From Folioceros fuciformis (lineage: Eukaryota > Anthocerotophyta > Anthocerotopsida > Anthocerotales): a stretch of DNA of 24,124 bases. The notes below the pieces were generated by a model, which had not been told where the DNA came from, ran no database searches, and saw only the letters and a list, made by a program, of their open reading frames with translations. Each line of letters begins with the position of its first letter. The stretch's first letter is position 1. The translations under genes and the position numbers were made by a program. The stretch lies in NCBI GenBank assembly GCA_049999805.1, contig JBNGIO010005939.1, positions 27,655 to 51,778 of the forward strand, written 5' to 3'. This document shows, in pieces, positions 9,944-19,737 of the stretch.

Positions 9944-10552
9944 TCATGGAGCTATGGGCAAGGACTTTTCAAGGTTTATCAAGGAGTGCGCCAAGGTTTA
10001 TCAGAGCAATAGGAATGGTGTTCTCTCTCTTTCCTGTGTGGTGGCCTTCTTTCGACAACGTGTATCCATTGCTTTGCGACCAACATCTTTCGACAACGTG
10101 TATCCATTGCTTTGCGACTAGCATCTTTTGACAACATGTATTCATTGCTTTGCGACCAGCATCTTTCGACAACGTGTATCCATTGTTTTGCGACCAGCAT
10201 CTGTCGACAACGTGTATTCATTGCTTTGCGACCAGCATCTTTCGACAATGTGTATCCATTGCTTTGCGACTAGCATCTTTCGACAACGTGTATCCATTGC
10301 TTTGCGAGCAGCATTGGTCAATGCAATTTTTAGAATAGCAACAAATGCAAGTCAAGCGGCTTCTTCGGCACCGGTGGTAGGCAGACCTTTTGTTATTCCA
10401 CATCATGACATTTTGGGAGTAGTAAGTAGTTTTTGAAAATGATATTCACAGGGGAGAGTACCTCTTTTTGCCTTTGGCTCAAATGGGATTATTCCTCCAA
10501 TCTTTGGAGTAGATGGGACTTTCCATCTCTTTTTCAATCATAGAAAATACCC
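9944..10552 (+). repeat. Left arm of a large inverted repeat
   Basis: Reverse-complementary, with scattered mismatches, to 10968-11352. The outer edge is TCATGGAGCTATGGGCAAGG and the inner edge is TCAATCATAGAAAATACC. It is about 224 bp longer than the right arm because it holds seven 38-bp units where the right arm holds one. No transposase gene or clear terminal motif was seen. It may be a foldback or MITE-like element, or a local inverted duplication. Confidence 0.85.
10050..10315 (+). repeat. 38-bp minisatellite, 7 units
   Basis: Units start at 10050, 10088, 10126, 10164, 10202, 10240 and 10278, exactly 38 bp apart. The consensus begins TTTCGACAACGTGTATCCAT and ends TTTGCGACCAGCATC. Variants are single substitutions. 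Because 38 is not a multiple of three and the unit has few stops, it produces overlapping spurious open frames in several frames on both strands. Confidence 0.97.
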
Positions 10553-10967
10553 ACATTTTACAAGTGTAGCCAAGGTTATTATCATTCTAGAAGGTGAGGT
10601 GTAGTTGAGGTTTTCAAACTACACTTTAGGGTAGCGTAAGCAACTTTAATGGAAGGCAGACCCTTTCTCCTTCCAAACCATGATGTTTTAGGTGCTATCA
10701 ATAGTCATTAGGCTTCACGGTTAGCCCCTCGTGATTATTTATCTCTAGAAGGGTAGGCTACTCTTGAAGGGTAAGGATGAAATTAAAACTCATGAATGCA
10801 AACATGCTNNNNNNNNNNGATGAAATTAAAACTCATGAATGCAAACATGCTCCTCTAAAAACAATTTAGGAGTAAAGGGAATCACAAAGTCTTTAAAGAG
10901 GACATTCTTTTACTATAGAAGCACTATAGAAAAAGGACCGGATGTTTATCTTATTATTAAATAAGTT
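10553..10967. other. Loop between the inverted-repeat arms, no gene
   Basis: AT-rich sequence of about 415 bp containing the 10-N gap and its duplicated flanks. No transposase-like frame is present, although the gap leaves a small uncertainty. Confidence 0.6.
10776..10851. other. 10-N gap with identical 33-bp flanks
   Basis: The 33 bases at 10776-10808 recur exactly at 10819-10851, on either side of ten N (10809-10818). This is the signature of two overlapping contig ends that were not merged. Confidence 0.9.
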
Positions 10968-11352
10968 GGTATTTTCTATGATTGAAAAAGAGATGGAAAG
11001 TCCCATGTACTCCAAAGATTCCATGGAGGAACAACCCCATTAGGGCCAAAGGCAAAAAGAGATACTCGCCCCTACGAATATCATTTTCAAAAACTATCTA
11101 CTGCTTCCAAAATGTCAATGATGTGGAATAACAAAAGGCCTACCTACCACCGGTGCCGAAGAAGCGGCTTAACCTGCGCTTGTAGCTGTTCTAAAAACTG
11201 CATTGGCCAATGCTCGTTGCAAAGCAATGGATACACGTTGTCGAAAGAAGGCCAGCACAGAGGAAAGAGGGAGAACACCATTCCTATTGCTCTAATAAAC
11301 CTTGGCGCACTCCTTGATAAACCTTGAAAAGTCCTTGCCCATAGCTCCATGA
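10968..11352 (-). repeat. Right arm of the large inverted repeat
   Basis: Reverse complement of 9944-10552. It has a single 38-bp unit (near 11222-11261) and retains the segment with CACCGGTGCCGAAGAAGC that pairs with the left arm near 10360-10378. It is the copy most like the repeat at 8148. Confidence 0.85.
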
Positions 11353-11460
11353 AGGACAAGACATTATTAAATAAGGACATACTCAAATATAATCAAGAGT
11401 ATGAAGGTTTATTTGACTTATACTCATAGACACGTATTTAACTTCACATTTGTGTATTTG

Positions 11461-11790
11461 ACTTGAACTATTTCAACTTTTGCACTCGCTCTAGCATGTA
11501 GTGTGTTCTCTTCTTACTTGAACTATTTCAACTTTTGCATTTGCTCTAGCATGTGGTGTGTTCTCTTCTTACTTGAACTACTTCAACTTTTGCACTTGCT
11601 CTAGCATGTGGTGTGTTCTCTTCTTACTTGAACTATTTCAACTTTTGCATTTGCTCTAGCATGTGGTGTGTTCTCTTCTTACGTGAACTATTTCAACTTT
11701 TGCACTCGCTTTAGCATGTGGTGTGTTCTCTTCTTACTTGAACTATTTCGACTTTTGCATTTGCTCTAGCATGTGGTGTGTTCTCTTCTT
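11461..11790 (+). repeat. 55-bp tandem repeat, 6 units
   Basis: Units start at 11461, 11516, 11571, 11626, 11681 and 11736 with ACTTGAACTATTTCAACTTT. Each ends GTGTTCTCTTCTT. Period is constant and divergence is low, so the array is recent. Confidence 0.96.
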
Positions 11791-12376
11791 ACTTCTAAGT
11801 GTGGCTTTGCCCTCAATGACTCTAAGGTGTACCTTGCTACATGTCTTCATAAGGGCGATAACACTAGAACCCACAACATTATTTATAATATCATGTTGGC
11901 CATTGCTTGTGGATGTGGTTACATAGCATGTAATTGTCAATCCATTTAAGTTGATCTATGGTTAAAAACTCAGCTTGTGAGTTCATTTTTGCTTTAGTGA
12001 TTGCCAATTTGCCTTGGTTGGATGGTCGTTGAGGCTATGGCTCTGAAGACAAAGAAAGTGCAAGGGATTGCAAGGTGGGTCCCTGTGGACTCCACATGCT
12101 AAATAGGTCCTTGGAAAATGGTAGGATTTCTCTTTTTGGGAATCTCTAAGTGAACCCTGTGGTGAAATGGTTAAAAGATTAGGTTAGATTAGTAGCTAGA
12201 TTAATGGTGAGGCGAGGCGCGTCTTTGAAGGGTTGCTGGAATGATCTGAGAGAAGGGATGGAATGATTTGAGAGAGGAGGGAGAGTGTTGAGAGGCACTG
12301 ACCATTTTGGTAGTCTTGAGAGGTTGGTCAATTTTGGTAAGGGCACCCAATGGTGTCCATGGGACACAACCCCTAT
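11791..12376. other. Intergenic DNA, no gene recognised
   Basis: Mixed composition. Short open frames on both strands lack recognisable motifs. Confidence 0.5.
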
Positions 12377-12458
12377 TAGGTCAGAACTAGGTTTGGGTCA
12401 AAGTTAGGGTTAAGTCAGAGTTAGGTTTAGGTCAGAATTAGGGCCGGCTTAGGTCAGA
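12377..12458 (+). repeat. Short TAGGTCAGA-type tandem repeat
   Basis: Four to five imperfect units of about 20 bp built on TTAGGTCAGAAYTAGG. One unit contains TTAGGGTT, which resembles the plant telomere unit but is isolated. Confidence 0.7.
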
Positions 12459-12526
12459 GAGAGATTGCTGGGTGGTTGACTGAGGCTAACCCTAATAGAT
12501 AGAGATGGAGGTTTGGGCCAAGGTAG

Positions 12527-12535
12527 TATAAAAGG
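12527..12535 (+). promoter_or_regulatory. Possible TATA box (TATAAAAGG)
   Basis: A good TATA match (GTAGTATAAAAGGCTAG) lies in repeat-rich DNA with no clear gene downstream. It could belong to an old LTR. I could not find matching LTR ends or a primer-binding site. Confidence 0.3.
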
Positions 12536-12897
12536 CTAGACTTGCCATTGAGGAGGGGGTTGTCTACGGTGCGATTTCCTTGGACCTTAGGTGCAGAACT
12601 CCTGGCTTAGGGCGCTGAGCTGGTTGAGACTAAACCAAGGTCTTGATTTCCCTTGCCACTAGGGGAACGTGGAGGATCCCAAGACTGCCAAGATTCGTGT
12701 GGCCGGATCCACAATGGCTGACCACCTTGGTTGCAGGGCCGTGAGCCAAGGAGGCTACCCAGCCCTAGGCCTCGCCTCTGCCTTGAAGGGAAGGCTGCAA
12801 GAGGGAAGGCTGTTGTGTTCCAAATTGCAGGAGAGAAGGGTTGAGTTGCAGATTTTGGAAGTGGAAGTGTTGAAGGGAGGAGTTGAGCTAAAGTGAG

Positions 12898-13010
12898 GGG
12901 CTGGAGGGTGAAGTGAAGTGCTGAAGTGAAGGACTGGAGTGCTGAAGTGAAGGACTGAAATGCTGGGGTGAAGTGCTGAAGTGGTGGAATGAAGTGTTGA
13001 AGCTAGAGTG
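12898..13010 (+). repeat. Purine-rich imperfect repeat (GAAGTGCTGAAGTG)
   Basis: Irregular copies of GTGAAGTGCTGAAGTGAAGG and GACTGGAGTG form a G/A-rich strand. The surrounding 12.6-13.3 kb is also purine-rich and holds no supported gene. Confidence 0.75.
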
Positions 13011-13325
13011 AGGAGCTAGCTGAAGGTGAGGTTCTCGTTCAGCTGCGGAGGTAGCTAGCACTAGGTGCTGAGAGTTGGAGGCCAGACTTGGGGCTGGAGC
13101 CTCCTCTCAGCACTGAAGTGATTGATACTTGGAGTTGGAAACGAGGGCTGAAGACAATGCTGGAGTTCTCATTTTGTTGAGGCTGAGGTTGATGTTGTGG
13201 TAGGAGCCGAAGACAAGACCGAGAATTCTGACCTATTGCTGTAGCACTTGGTATATGCTGATAGGTAGGGTGAGATTAGGGAGATGTAGGTAACCTTGAC
13301 ATTAGTTCACTCCCTTGGGAGCGAA

Positions 13326-13706
13326 TCATAAGACTGCAACGATAATAAGGGGAAGTGTGGCCCCTTGGTGGTTCTTGGGTGTGCAAGAAATCACTCCACA
13401 GTCCCGTTGCAGGAAATCCCTCTCCTCCCTCCGTTGTCGATAACTAAGGATGAAGACAGGCTCCCGTTCAACCCACCGTTGTGCCTCCTCCTCCGTCAGT
13501 TCCTCCAAGACTGCCTCAGAATAGTAGTGAGGCAGCCCCCATATCCGCCAGTGGTAGTAGTAGATGCCCTTACGGGTCTTCTGTTGTAGGCCGTAGCCCC
13601 ACGTCTCTCCTGTGCCCATACGTACATACAAAAACAGCTTCAGAACTCGGGCTCCCTCCACATAGAGGCCTGGCACATAAGAAGCCTCCTCCTCATACTG
13701 CAGCAT
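13326..13706 (-). pseudogene. Tyr-rich ORF of the coiled-coil repeat, copy 1 (126 aa)
   Basis: Not recognised. It is an open frame downstream of the coiled-coil pseudogene on the same strand. The core GIYYYHWRIWGLPHYYSE, then VLEEL, EEEAQRWVEREPV and a basic RQRREERDFLQRD stretch recur in copy 2 (frame near 17055-17400). Homology between the copies is recognisable from about 13403 rightwards. It may be the C-terminal part of the same ancestral protein, separated by the TAG at 13783, or a second ORF. Copy 2 lacks about 120 bp corresponding to the start of this frame (13615-13735). Confidence 0.45.
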
Positions 13707-13782
13707 AACCTGACCCTGTCATAAGGGAGGTGCTTACCCCTTCCTCCCTAGGGCTACCTCGGACTGCCTGACCCCTACTCTC

Positions 13783-15808
13783 CTAGGGTACCTGAGAGTC
13801 CTCCATCCCTCTAGTTGCCACTGCTTCCCCCAGCTCAGTCCACCTAGTGCGAGTCGCCCTCTTGGAACACCTGGGCATAGGCGCCTTTGCCCTTACTGCT
13901 TCCGCTACCGGGGTCGTGGCTTCAGCTACCGGCACCGTACCTCCCCCACCGGTAGCCCCTTCAACTACCTCGGGCATCGCGAGACTACCGGTAGCTCCCC
14001 CGGCTACCGGTGTGGCCATTCAACTACCGGTAGCCCCTCCAACTACCGGTGTGGCCATTCGACTACTGGTAGCCCCTCCGGCTACCGGTTCTGGAACACG
14101 ACTACCAGTAGCCCCGTCTGCTACCGGTTCTGGAACTGGACTACCGGTAGCCCTTTCGGCTACCGGCGTCGTCGTCTGACCACTGCGCCCAGCCTTGCCC
14201 TTCCCTTTTACTCGCTCTCTGGCCTCGTCTCGCTCCCATTTGTACCTGTTCGCCAGCTTCTGGGCTTGTTCCATCGCAGCCATCTCCTGCTCCTAAGCCT
14301 TGGCCACCTCGTGCTGTATTTCCAAATTAGTCTCATGGGCTACCCTCACCTGAGCTAGGAGCGACTCCTGTTGCTCCATTAGCCCCTGGATCTCTACCTT
14401 GGCCTGGCGCGTCTCTTCTTCTGCTTGTGCCTTGCCCTCGCTCAGGACCCGCCGCTCTTCTTCCAAGAGCCGTCGTGCCGTTTCAGACTCCGCCAGTTGT
14501 CTTCAGGCTTCGGACTCCTTTCCTCTTGCCTCTGCCTCCCTACTTTGGGTCTCGGCCTCTTTCTCCGCCTGCCTGCTCAGCCAGGTCAATGCCCTAGCCA
14601 CTTGGTCCAACACGTCCGCTTGTGCCTGCACCATGGCTGAGGTTAGTCCTAGCAGATCCACCTCCTGCGACCCCATAGGAGCCATTCCCCTCTTGGTTAT
14701 CTGCCTCCCTAGCAGCGCTTGTAACTTCTCTAGCTCCCATGCCTGCAACCTATCCACTTGAGGAATTTTCCTAAAAACATCTTCCCATTCTGGGAAAACT
14801 TCCTGCTTCGGAGCATGCCCTAATTCACTCCTTTCCTCAAGAGGGGCCACTTCCATCGCTGGCATATGCTCCTGGGGTGCTTTTAGTTCCTCTTCATTCG
14901 GTTCTTGCTCTACCGACTCTTGGTCTGCTGGTTCTTGAACAGCTCCCTGCTCCCCCTCAGCCCGTTCCAGGCCTACCTCTTCCTACTTCTTGTAACGCCG
15001 ACGCGCTTCCTTTTCTGACAATCTGACCACTGGCCCGTCTCCTCTTGGCGGGAGCCTTTTTCCTTGACCCTGCCTTTCTCTTCTGCCTGGCGGGGGTCCC
15101 CTACTCCGAACTGTCCGCATCACCTGACTCTCAGCTGCTGGAGTTGGCTCCCGCTATCTCGGCGGGCTTCCACTTTACATCTCTTATTGGTCTCCACATG
15201 TGCAGTGAGGTGAGCACCTCCAGCTCAGACACGAGATTACCATAGCAGTAGATATGAATTAGAAAGGGAGAAATCATTGAAGGTCGGGGAGAGGACAGGG
15301 TTAGAGTCTGCCTTTCCTCGTCCATCTTGGCGTACAGGATTTTCTCCCAGTCCACCTTGCTCCCCTTGACCACCTCATGCACAAATAGGAGCATCTAGTC
15401 AGACAGATAATCCTACTTGCAAACCTACAGGAAACATAGGAACCACTTGGCCAGACCCATCATCTGAGGGTTGGCCATGTCGCGGACCAGCCATCCGTTG
15501 GCTTCCTTCTTGGTGCCTGGTTTGAGTAGCCCTTCGGCCTCTGCCGTGCCACCTCGTTTCTTCAGGGACTCCAACACCAATCCCCCCCCTCCTGCTAGTC
15601 GCGGCCATGCACTCGCCTTACCAGCTCCAAGTTCCATGCCTGGGGTCTACCACGGATTCCCTCTTCTCGGATGGGCTCTCTCATTTTCAAGGCGCGCTCC
15701 GTGACCAGCTACGACGCCGCATGATTCCACCTTTGGGTCATGAACCCGAGGCCTGGGTCTCCGACCAGCCCTCCAGCTCTGACCCTCCAGTGCTCCATGT
15801 TGGGCCAT
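13783..15808 (-). pseudogene. Decayed coiled-coil protein gene of an unclassified repeat, copy 1
   Basis: Not recognised. Reading leftward from ATG 15808, one frame runs to about 15060 with stops at 15647, 15425, 15413, 15395, 15131 and 15101. A frameshift near 15000-15060 moves it to the frame that continues to 13783, with stops at 14983, 14503, 14293 and 14020. N-terminal part: a globular-looking block around NPQMMGLAKWFLCFL and LLFVHEVVKGSKVDWEKIL. Then a basic stretch with KRRR near 15060, an acidic Glu/Gln-rich region, a long heptad-type coiled coil (about 14250-14850), and 13-residue repeats of the form PVAxGATGSxxPE. All premature stops are TAG or TGA, none TAA. The layout (globular head, basic patch, coiled coil, repeat tail) suggests a gag-like or TE-borne structural protein. 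That is inference only. Confidence 0.55.
13930..14170 (-). repeat. 39-bp coding minisatellite (13-residue PVA-GATGS repeat)
   Basis: About five to six units of CTACCGGTAGCCCC-type sequence, rich in the palindrome ACCGGT, encode PVAERATGSPVPE-like units on the - strand. Copy 2 has only about two units (17610-17720), so the array varies in length between copies. Confidence 0.85.
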
Positions 15809-17054
15809 AGGAGCATGTCATTTTTCGATACAGGGGAGTCACCCTCCTACTCAGGTGCCGTTACTCCTGATAGCAACTCTAGCCATGGCCTCATCCTGCC
15901 TGATTCTTCCCCGTACTCCGAACCCTACTGCTCTCCTATGCATATGGTCGCCGGTGCTCTCCGCCCGCTCTGCTATACGCTAAGCTTCCGCTCCCCTCCA
16001 GCTATTGTCGCGCTTCGTGGCTACTCCCGCTCCTGCTCCAACCCGTGAAAGTTTCTGCCTTAATTACTGCCCAGGTCCTCCCCTGATTCACCCTAGGGTT
16101 TTATGCTGCCGTTCCCGTTCCACTACCGCCAATTGGGCTACCGCCGGTTTCCCTTCCACAACGGTCGCCCAACCAGCTACCATCTCCCAGTCATCACACT
16201 CCGGTTTTTCGCTTAAGTCCACAACTACCTAAGCCCCTACCCCATTTCCTGTTTCTTATTTTCCAAGGGGGGGGTACATATATAGACACCTGAGTGCCCC
16301 GCACTACCAAGGGCCAAGGACACCCTCGCCCACACTTCTCCTTGGTCTTGTCACTCAATCCTATCAAATCACCAAGGGCCAAGGAGCCTTTTGAGTATAA
16401 ATACCCAAGTATTATTTCCATACTAAGTCGCTTCACTTGCATCTTCACAAAAAAAAACAATACTTGTTCATTGTGTTCTTCAAAATGGGAGTCCCGAAAG
16501 TTTTTCTCCTCTACACACCTTCTCATTTCTCAGCTCACTCGCAACTCTCTACTTCTCTTATCAATGCGCCCCTTCAGGGCCCTCTCTTCTCTCTGAAGTT
16601 TGGAGGAATAATGGGTCACCGGAGGCTAAGGGAAGGGGTTCCCTCTTCCACTCCAAACTCGCGGATTCGGCCTCCGACACTCTCACCACTCCATGCGATC
16701 GTCCCGAGGATAGCTAGGGAGCTCGTCTCCCACTCGGCGAGGTTTCTCCTCCCGATTCGTCCCCGGGCCCGGTCGCGAAGCATCCACCACCTGCACCCAC
16801 ACCCTTAGAACACTATGTGAGCTCGCTTACTTGGACCTCCTGTCCAGCAACGGCCATCGCTAGGCTTCCACAAGGTTGGAATGTTGGGCTAGTCTTTGCT
16901 AATTTTCTCGAGGCCCAAAACTGGCCTCTTGTACATGGTAGTGGCAGTCTTTCCGTCATAAAGTCTGTCAGGGGTCAGTCAACGCTCTTAAATTCTGAGA
17001 GGCTTAGGTCCAACCAAAACAATCTAAAAAAAAGACTGGACTAGACTGTAATTG
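15809..17054. other. Region between the two coiled-coil repeat copies
   Basis: Contains the upstream flank of the copy 1 ORF. A 15-bp direct repeat (ACCAAGGGCCAAGGA at 16306 and 16371) is followed by a TATA-like site and a short A-rich tract near 16448. An 8-A run lies near 17026. It looks like LTR or promoter sequence of a repeat. No matching second copy is visible in the window, and no protein is convincing. Confidence 0.4.
16396..16403 (+). promoter_or_regulatory. Possible TATA box (TATAAATA)
   Basis: GAGTATAAATACCC lies 10 bp after the second 15-bp direct repeat. It could drive rightward transcription of an LTR-like segment. No reliable product follows. Confidence 0.35.
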
Positions 17055-18392
17055 CTATCGCCTCTCTCTTGGCCGCTGGCGCCTTCCTCCTGGCCGTCGC
17101 GCTCCTCCCCCTATTGGTCTACCTCTGGCCCTCCTACCCCGCCATTGGTCCGGTAGGTCCTCCCACAGGACCTCTACCTCACTGCTGCTACTGCTGGCCC
17201 TTGCTGGCGGTGGCGCAGGTGGGTCTCGTCGCAAGGAATCTCTCTCCTCCCTCCAGCGCCGATTGCTGAGGATGGGGACAGGCTCACGCTCAACCCATTG
17301 CTGTGCCTCCTCCTCCATCAATTCCTCTAGGACTACCTCGGAATAGCAATGAGGGAGTCCCCATACCCGCCAGCGGTAGTAGTAGATGCCCCTGCGGGTC
17401 CTCAGTTGCAGGTCGTAGCCCCGCGTCCCTCCTGTGCCCCCCTTCCTCCCTTGGGCTACCTCGGGATGCCTATCCCCTGCTTTCCTAGGGTACTTGAGGA
17501 TCCACCATCCCTCAAGTTGCTGTTGCTTCCCCCAACTCAGTCCGCCTGGTGCGAGTCGCTCTCCGGGAACGCCTAGGCACAGGCGCCTCCGCCATCACTT
17601 CTTCGGCTACCGGGGTCATGGCCTCGACTACCGGCATCGTCCCAAGACTACCGGTAGCCGCTTCGGCTACCGGTGTGGCCATTCGACTACCAATAGCCTT
17701 GTCGGCTACCGGCACTATTGCGTGGCTATTGCACCCCGCCTTACCCTTTCCCTTTACTCGCTCCTTGGCCTCATCTTGCTCCCGTTTGTACTTGTCGGCA
17801 AGCTTCTGGACTTGTTCCATCACAGCCATCTCCTGCTTGTGAGCCTTAGCCACTTCCTGTTGTATTTCCATATTAGTCTCATGGGCTTCCCTCACCTGAG
17901 CTAGGAGCGACTCCTGTTGCTCCTTCAGTGCCTGGATCTCTACCTTGGCCTGGCGCACCTCTTCCTCTGCTTGTGCCTTGTCCTCACTCAGGACCCGCTG
18001 CTTCTCTTCCAGGAGCCGCCGTGCCGTCTCAAACTCCGCCAGCTGTCTTTAGGCTTCAGCCTCCTTTCCTCTTGCCTCTGCCTCCTTACTTCGAGCCTCG
18101 GCTTCCCTCTCCGTCTGCATGCTCAGCCAGGTCAGCGCCCTGGCCACCTGGTCCAGCACGTCCGCTCGTGCCTGCACCATGGCTAAGGTTAGTCCTGGCA
18201 GAACCACCTCTTGGGACCTCGTAGGAGCCATTCCCCTCTTGGTTATCTGCCTCCCCATCAGCACTCGTGGCTTCTCCAGCTCCCCTACTTGTAGCCTATC
18301 CACCTGAGGGATTTTTCTAAAAACATCTTCCCATTTCGGAAGACTTCCTGCTCCGAAGCGTGCCCTAATTCACTCCTCACCTCAGGAGGGGC
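17055..18392 (-). pseudogene. Decayed coiled-coil repeat, copy 2, cut by a Copia element
   Basis: Second copy of the 13.4-14.86 kb sequence in the same orientation, recognisable from about 17232. The - strand fragments ITKRGMAPTRSQEV, DVLDQVARALTWLS and EVAKAHKQEMAVMEQ match copy 1 closely. Defects are TAA at 18049 (copy 1 has TGA at the same codon), TGA at 17512, a one-base loss near 18340 and fewer 13-residue repeats. It lacks about 120 bp present in copy 1 (13615-13735). Similarity stops exactly at GGGGC|TGTGACG, where the Copia LTR begins, so the 5' part of this copy should lie beyond the nested elements. Confidence 0.6.
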
Positions 18393-18589
18393 TGTGACGA
18401 GTTAAGGCCCTTACGTAGAGGGTATATCGTTAGGGTTACTCGCTTACTTGCTGGTTATTCATATTAGGGCTAAATATGTGAAGGTTGCATAGTTGAAGAG
18501 ACACTTGAAGTGATATTTTGTACTGTTTTTTTAATGTAGAGAAAAACATAGTTGAGGCAAACACGCTAGCTCTCTACGTAAATTACACA
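18393..18589 (+). repeat. 5' LTR of Copia A (197 bp)
   Basis: Begins TGTGACGAG and ends ATTACACA, with TGTG/CACA inverted ends, directly followed by a primer-binding site. The left edge coincides with loss of similarity between the two flanking repeat copies, which fixes the boundary. Confidence 0.85.
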
Positions 18590-18601
18590 TGGTATCAAAG
18601 C
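18590..18601 (+). other. Primer-binding site of Copia A
   Basis: TGGTATCAAAGC abuts the LTR. It differs at one position from TGGTATCAGAGC, the usual complement of the plant initiator Met-tRNA 3' end. Confidence 0.9.
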
Positions 18602-18631
18602 TGAGCAAATGCTCAGACTCCTTAATTCATA

Positions 18632-19295
18632 ATGCCAAGACAGGGTAGATCCCGTGGAGATCATCACCAGAACAAAAGAGGCCGATGAGTGGCTGTGACA
18701 CACCCACCCAGATTTTACAGGCCTACTCCTACTGACGAAGTTCTAGATCTCTAGGAGGCAAACTACCCTGAACTGTGCCTTAGGCAGTTTGTTGGTAGGA
18801 ATTCAGGAACCCCCTAGTGCACGAGCACGTGCTGCAAGGTTACAACAGAGAAATTCTCAAGTAGACTCCTTGTATCGTGCTAGATGCTACACTAGAAATC
18901 AGAACCCTGGATTGCGCTATCAGCCACCTACCCGCAACATCCCTGTCCATTCGCTCTTCACAAATTCTACCAAGACACCTGTCTTTGCTCCTGCAGCAGA
19001 TAACCATTTGCAGTCAATCCCTGGCCTGAAGGACCATCCAAACTACGACTGCACAATCAGGTGCCTAGAAGAAAGAAAAATTGTTGAAGATCGTTTGGAG
19101 TCTGCTCTTGGCAAGATTGAAAGAAATCAACACATTCTACAGGACAGCGTTGCTCGCATGCAAATCTGCATCGACACAAAGATTGCAAGGATTGGCCATG
19201 ATGTGGAACACCTCACAGAGATTCTGCATCAAATGGATATTGGACAGAGATACTCTTCAGAGTCCCCTTCCACCAGCAGCAACACCATCCTGTGA
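18632..19295 (+). pseudogene. Extra ORF between LTR and gag in Copia A
   Basis: Not recognised. An ATG at 18632 opens MPRQGRSRGDHHQNKRGR, a basic start, but TGA follows at 18686 and TAG at about 18752. A frameshift near 18790-18820 then leads into the long open frame ending at 19295. That part is polar, with a likely coiled-coil segment of repeated Glu/Lys/Ile/Leu (about 19075-19230) and a Ser/Thr-rich tail. It has no zinc knuckle, protease or integrase motif. A separate ORF here is unusual because Copia elements normally start gag soon after the primer-binding site. It may be a captured gene or a lineage-specific accessory ORF. Confidence 0.5.
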
Positions 19296-19737
19296 TCTTG
19301 CTTCCGCTGGCAGGGAGTGAGGAGACACAAAGCGCCACTGTCCAGACAGATGCGATTTTTCATTCAGATTCGAAGGGGCACAATTCCATATTTGTCCCTT
19401 GCATCTTTAGTGTCTTCTGCTGTTTGATAGGCCAACTAACCTGTCATATTCAAGCGACATGACGGTTAGAAACCCTAAAGAACTCAACTGTAACGTTTCA
19501 TGTTTGAAAGTGCACTAAGTTTCTTTTGCAGGACATATACGTTTCATGGAAGGTAGATGAAGGAAGAAGCATGCTGTTGACTAGATAGGTGCTCATGCCT
19601 CCCCCTTCATCTAGCCTCCTGTCACGCATGGTCAACATTAGCTGCATTTAAGATAACACACATGTTTTAAGCACGACAATGCATCATTTTTGTCTTCCCA
19701 AAACCATAGTTTAAAGGTGGAGACTTAGCTGGTTTGC
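19296..19737 (+). other. Non-coding spacer between extra ORF and gag of Copia A
   Basis: About 440 bp, AT-rich, without a supported frame. It may be leader for gag translation. No splice sites can be assigned with confidence. Confidence 0.5.

Noticed and set aside
10050-10315. Regular short repeats resembling a CRISPR array
   Set aside because: The 38-bp units are contiguous with no spacers, and the context is a plant genome.
9931-10436. Overlapping open frames with repeated peptides such as FDNVYPLL and CIHCFATSI
   Set aside because: They arise from the 38-bp minisatellite, whose period shifts the frame and gives the same peptides in all frames. There is no independent coding evidence.
12400-12420. 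Telomere-like TTAGGGTT
   Set aside because: A single occurrence within a degenerate TAGGTCAGA repeat and not a telomere tract.
13699-13737. GTAAGC...TGCAG on the - strand, intron-like
   Set aside because: Only about 40 bp, shorter than any other intron here. The difference from copy 2 is a larger deletion and not a clean intron loss.
16437-16808. 123-codon + strand open frame after a TATA-like site
   Set aside because: No motifs or second copy, and its composition is ordinary for this DNA. It may be part of an LTR leader, so only the TATA-like site was listed, at low confidence.
17434-17904. 156-codon + strand open frame rich in Leu/Ser/His
   Set aside because: It is the antisense shadow of the coiled-coil pseudogene, whose - strand reading is shared with copy 1.
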